A stretch of 64,000 bases of DNA, from positions 10,956,501 through 11,020,500 of the forward strand of contig JAEOAD010000018.1 in assembly GCA_036365145.1 (NCBI GenBank), in the 5' to 3' direction. Of the stretch, positions 63,591 to 64,000 are shown piece by piece; position 1 is the stretch's first letter, and each line of letters starts with the position of its first letter. The DNA comes from Orientallactaga sibirica (lineage: Eukaryota; Chordata; Mammalia; Rodentia; Dipodidae). A model generated the notes under the pieces. It was not told where the DNA came from. It ran no database searches and saw nothing but the letters and a program-made list of their open reading frames with translations. The translations under genes and the position numbers were made by a program.

Positions 63591-64000
63591 TGCAGTGCGT
63601 GATAAACACAAGCCTTCTCTGCCCCACAGCCTGATGGTAAGACTTCTCCCCTGGCCTGCAGTGGCCTTCCTCTCCTCCCATCTCCAAGGGTAGAAGCCTA
63701 AATGGAAGTGGGGAAACCTGCAGCTAGGGACAGGTCCCCCACAGAGGGGGTGGCAGTTCTCTGGGTGCTGTTGTTGTGTACCTGGCTGTGTGAGAGCTCG
63801 TCTGGCAAGTGTGTGGCTGAGACTCAAGGCACCAGGACACTGAAATGTGAGCACCCGGAGATGTGCACAGGCCAAACTGCACACGCCTCATGGGCTACTG
63901 ATGGAATTCGAATTTCTGTCTAAGGGCTGTTATCATTCCATGCTTGAAGCAGACAGTTGCTCACGTGGTTGTGAAAAGTAACTAACACAGACCTTAGAGA
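63591..64000. other. No gene recognised at the window end
   Basis: No family is called. The last bases (gtgaaaagtaactaacacag) resemble the end of MaLR-like LTRs here, so an LTR may cross or end near the window edge. Confidence 0.4.

Noticed and set aside
63423..63884. 153-codon minus-strand frame as a novel gene
   Set aside because: It overlaps L1 3' UTR-type sequence, has no recognisable domain, and shorter frames overlap it on the other strand.

Overview
This is mammalian, almost certainly rodent, intergenic DNA made largely of retrotransposons. I find no host protein-coding gene, no functional tRNA or rRNA gene and no CRISPR array. The rodent call rests on many 7SL-derived B1-type SINEs, a second abundant tRNA-derived SINE with an A box near its head and a CT-rich then A-rich tail, ID/B2-like SINEs, L1 copies, MaLR-like LTRs and endogenous retroviruses (ERVs). 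The tRNA-derived SINE resembles what I remember from jerboas and their relatives (Dipodoidea). That is recollection, not a search result.

Layout. 1-1277 is the 3' half of a MaLR-like element. 1350-13366 is a mosaic of L1 fragments and SINEs in otherwise unremarkable sequence. 13748-26897 is an old plus-strand gammaretrovirus-like (class I) ERV with gag, pol and env-TM remnants and one recognisable LTR. A young class II (betaretrovirus-like) provirus sits inside its RNase H region (16956-23272). It has two near-identical LTRs, a tRNA-Lys-type primer-binding site and a 6-bp target duplication (catggg). Further along, a SINE interrupts the same old ERV, and that SINE carries a 1.3-kb L1 3' end; both have clear target-site duplications. 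27478-28110 is a mini-L1 in which a 5' UTR is fused to a 3' UTR.

28815-40905 is a nearly full-length minus-strand L1 broken by two insertions: another L1 3' end (about 30860-31650) and a minus-strand LTR element (34086-40227). The LTR element has class II-type LTRs and PBS, a leader of about 3.5 kb, a 117-bp tandem array and only a gamma-type gag matrix remnant. 44719-51145 is a very young minus-strand gammaretrovirus-like provirus with a tRNA-Pro PBS and LTRs differing at about four positions. It has a gag with a hydrophobic upstream extension, an internally deleted pol and an env lacking most of SU. 51146-64000 holds SINEs, MaLR-like LTRs, L1 3' ends, microsatellites and stretches where I recognise nothing.

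How the parts relate: no operon or pathway is present. The window is best read as a stratigraphy of insertions, giving relative ages (old class I ERV, then class II provirus, SINE and L1 inside it). The most interesting signals are regulatory or structural: four abutting p53-type half-sites in the LTR at 26494-26897, six CCACGTGG palindromes in the class II leader, a 55-bp triplication in its U3, a chimeric gag-poor LTR element with an in-frame 39-codon tandem array, and two young proviruses whose outer LTR termini are missing. No intact retroviral gene was found; every one carries a deletion, stop or frame break.
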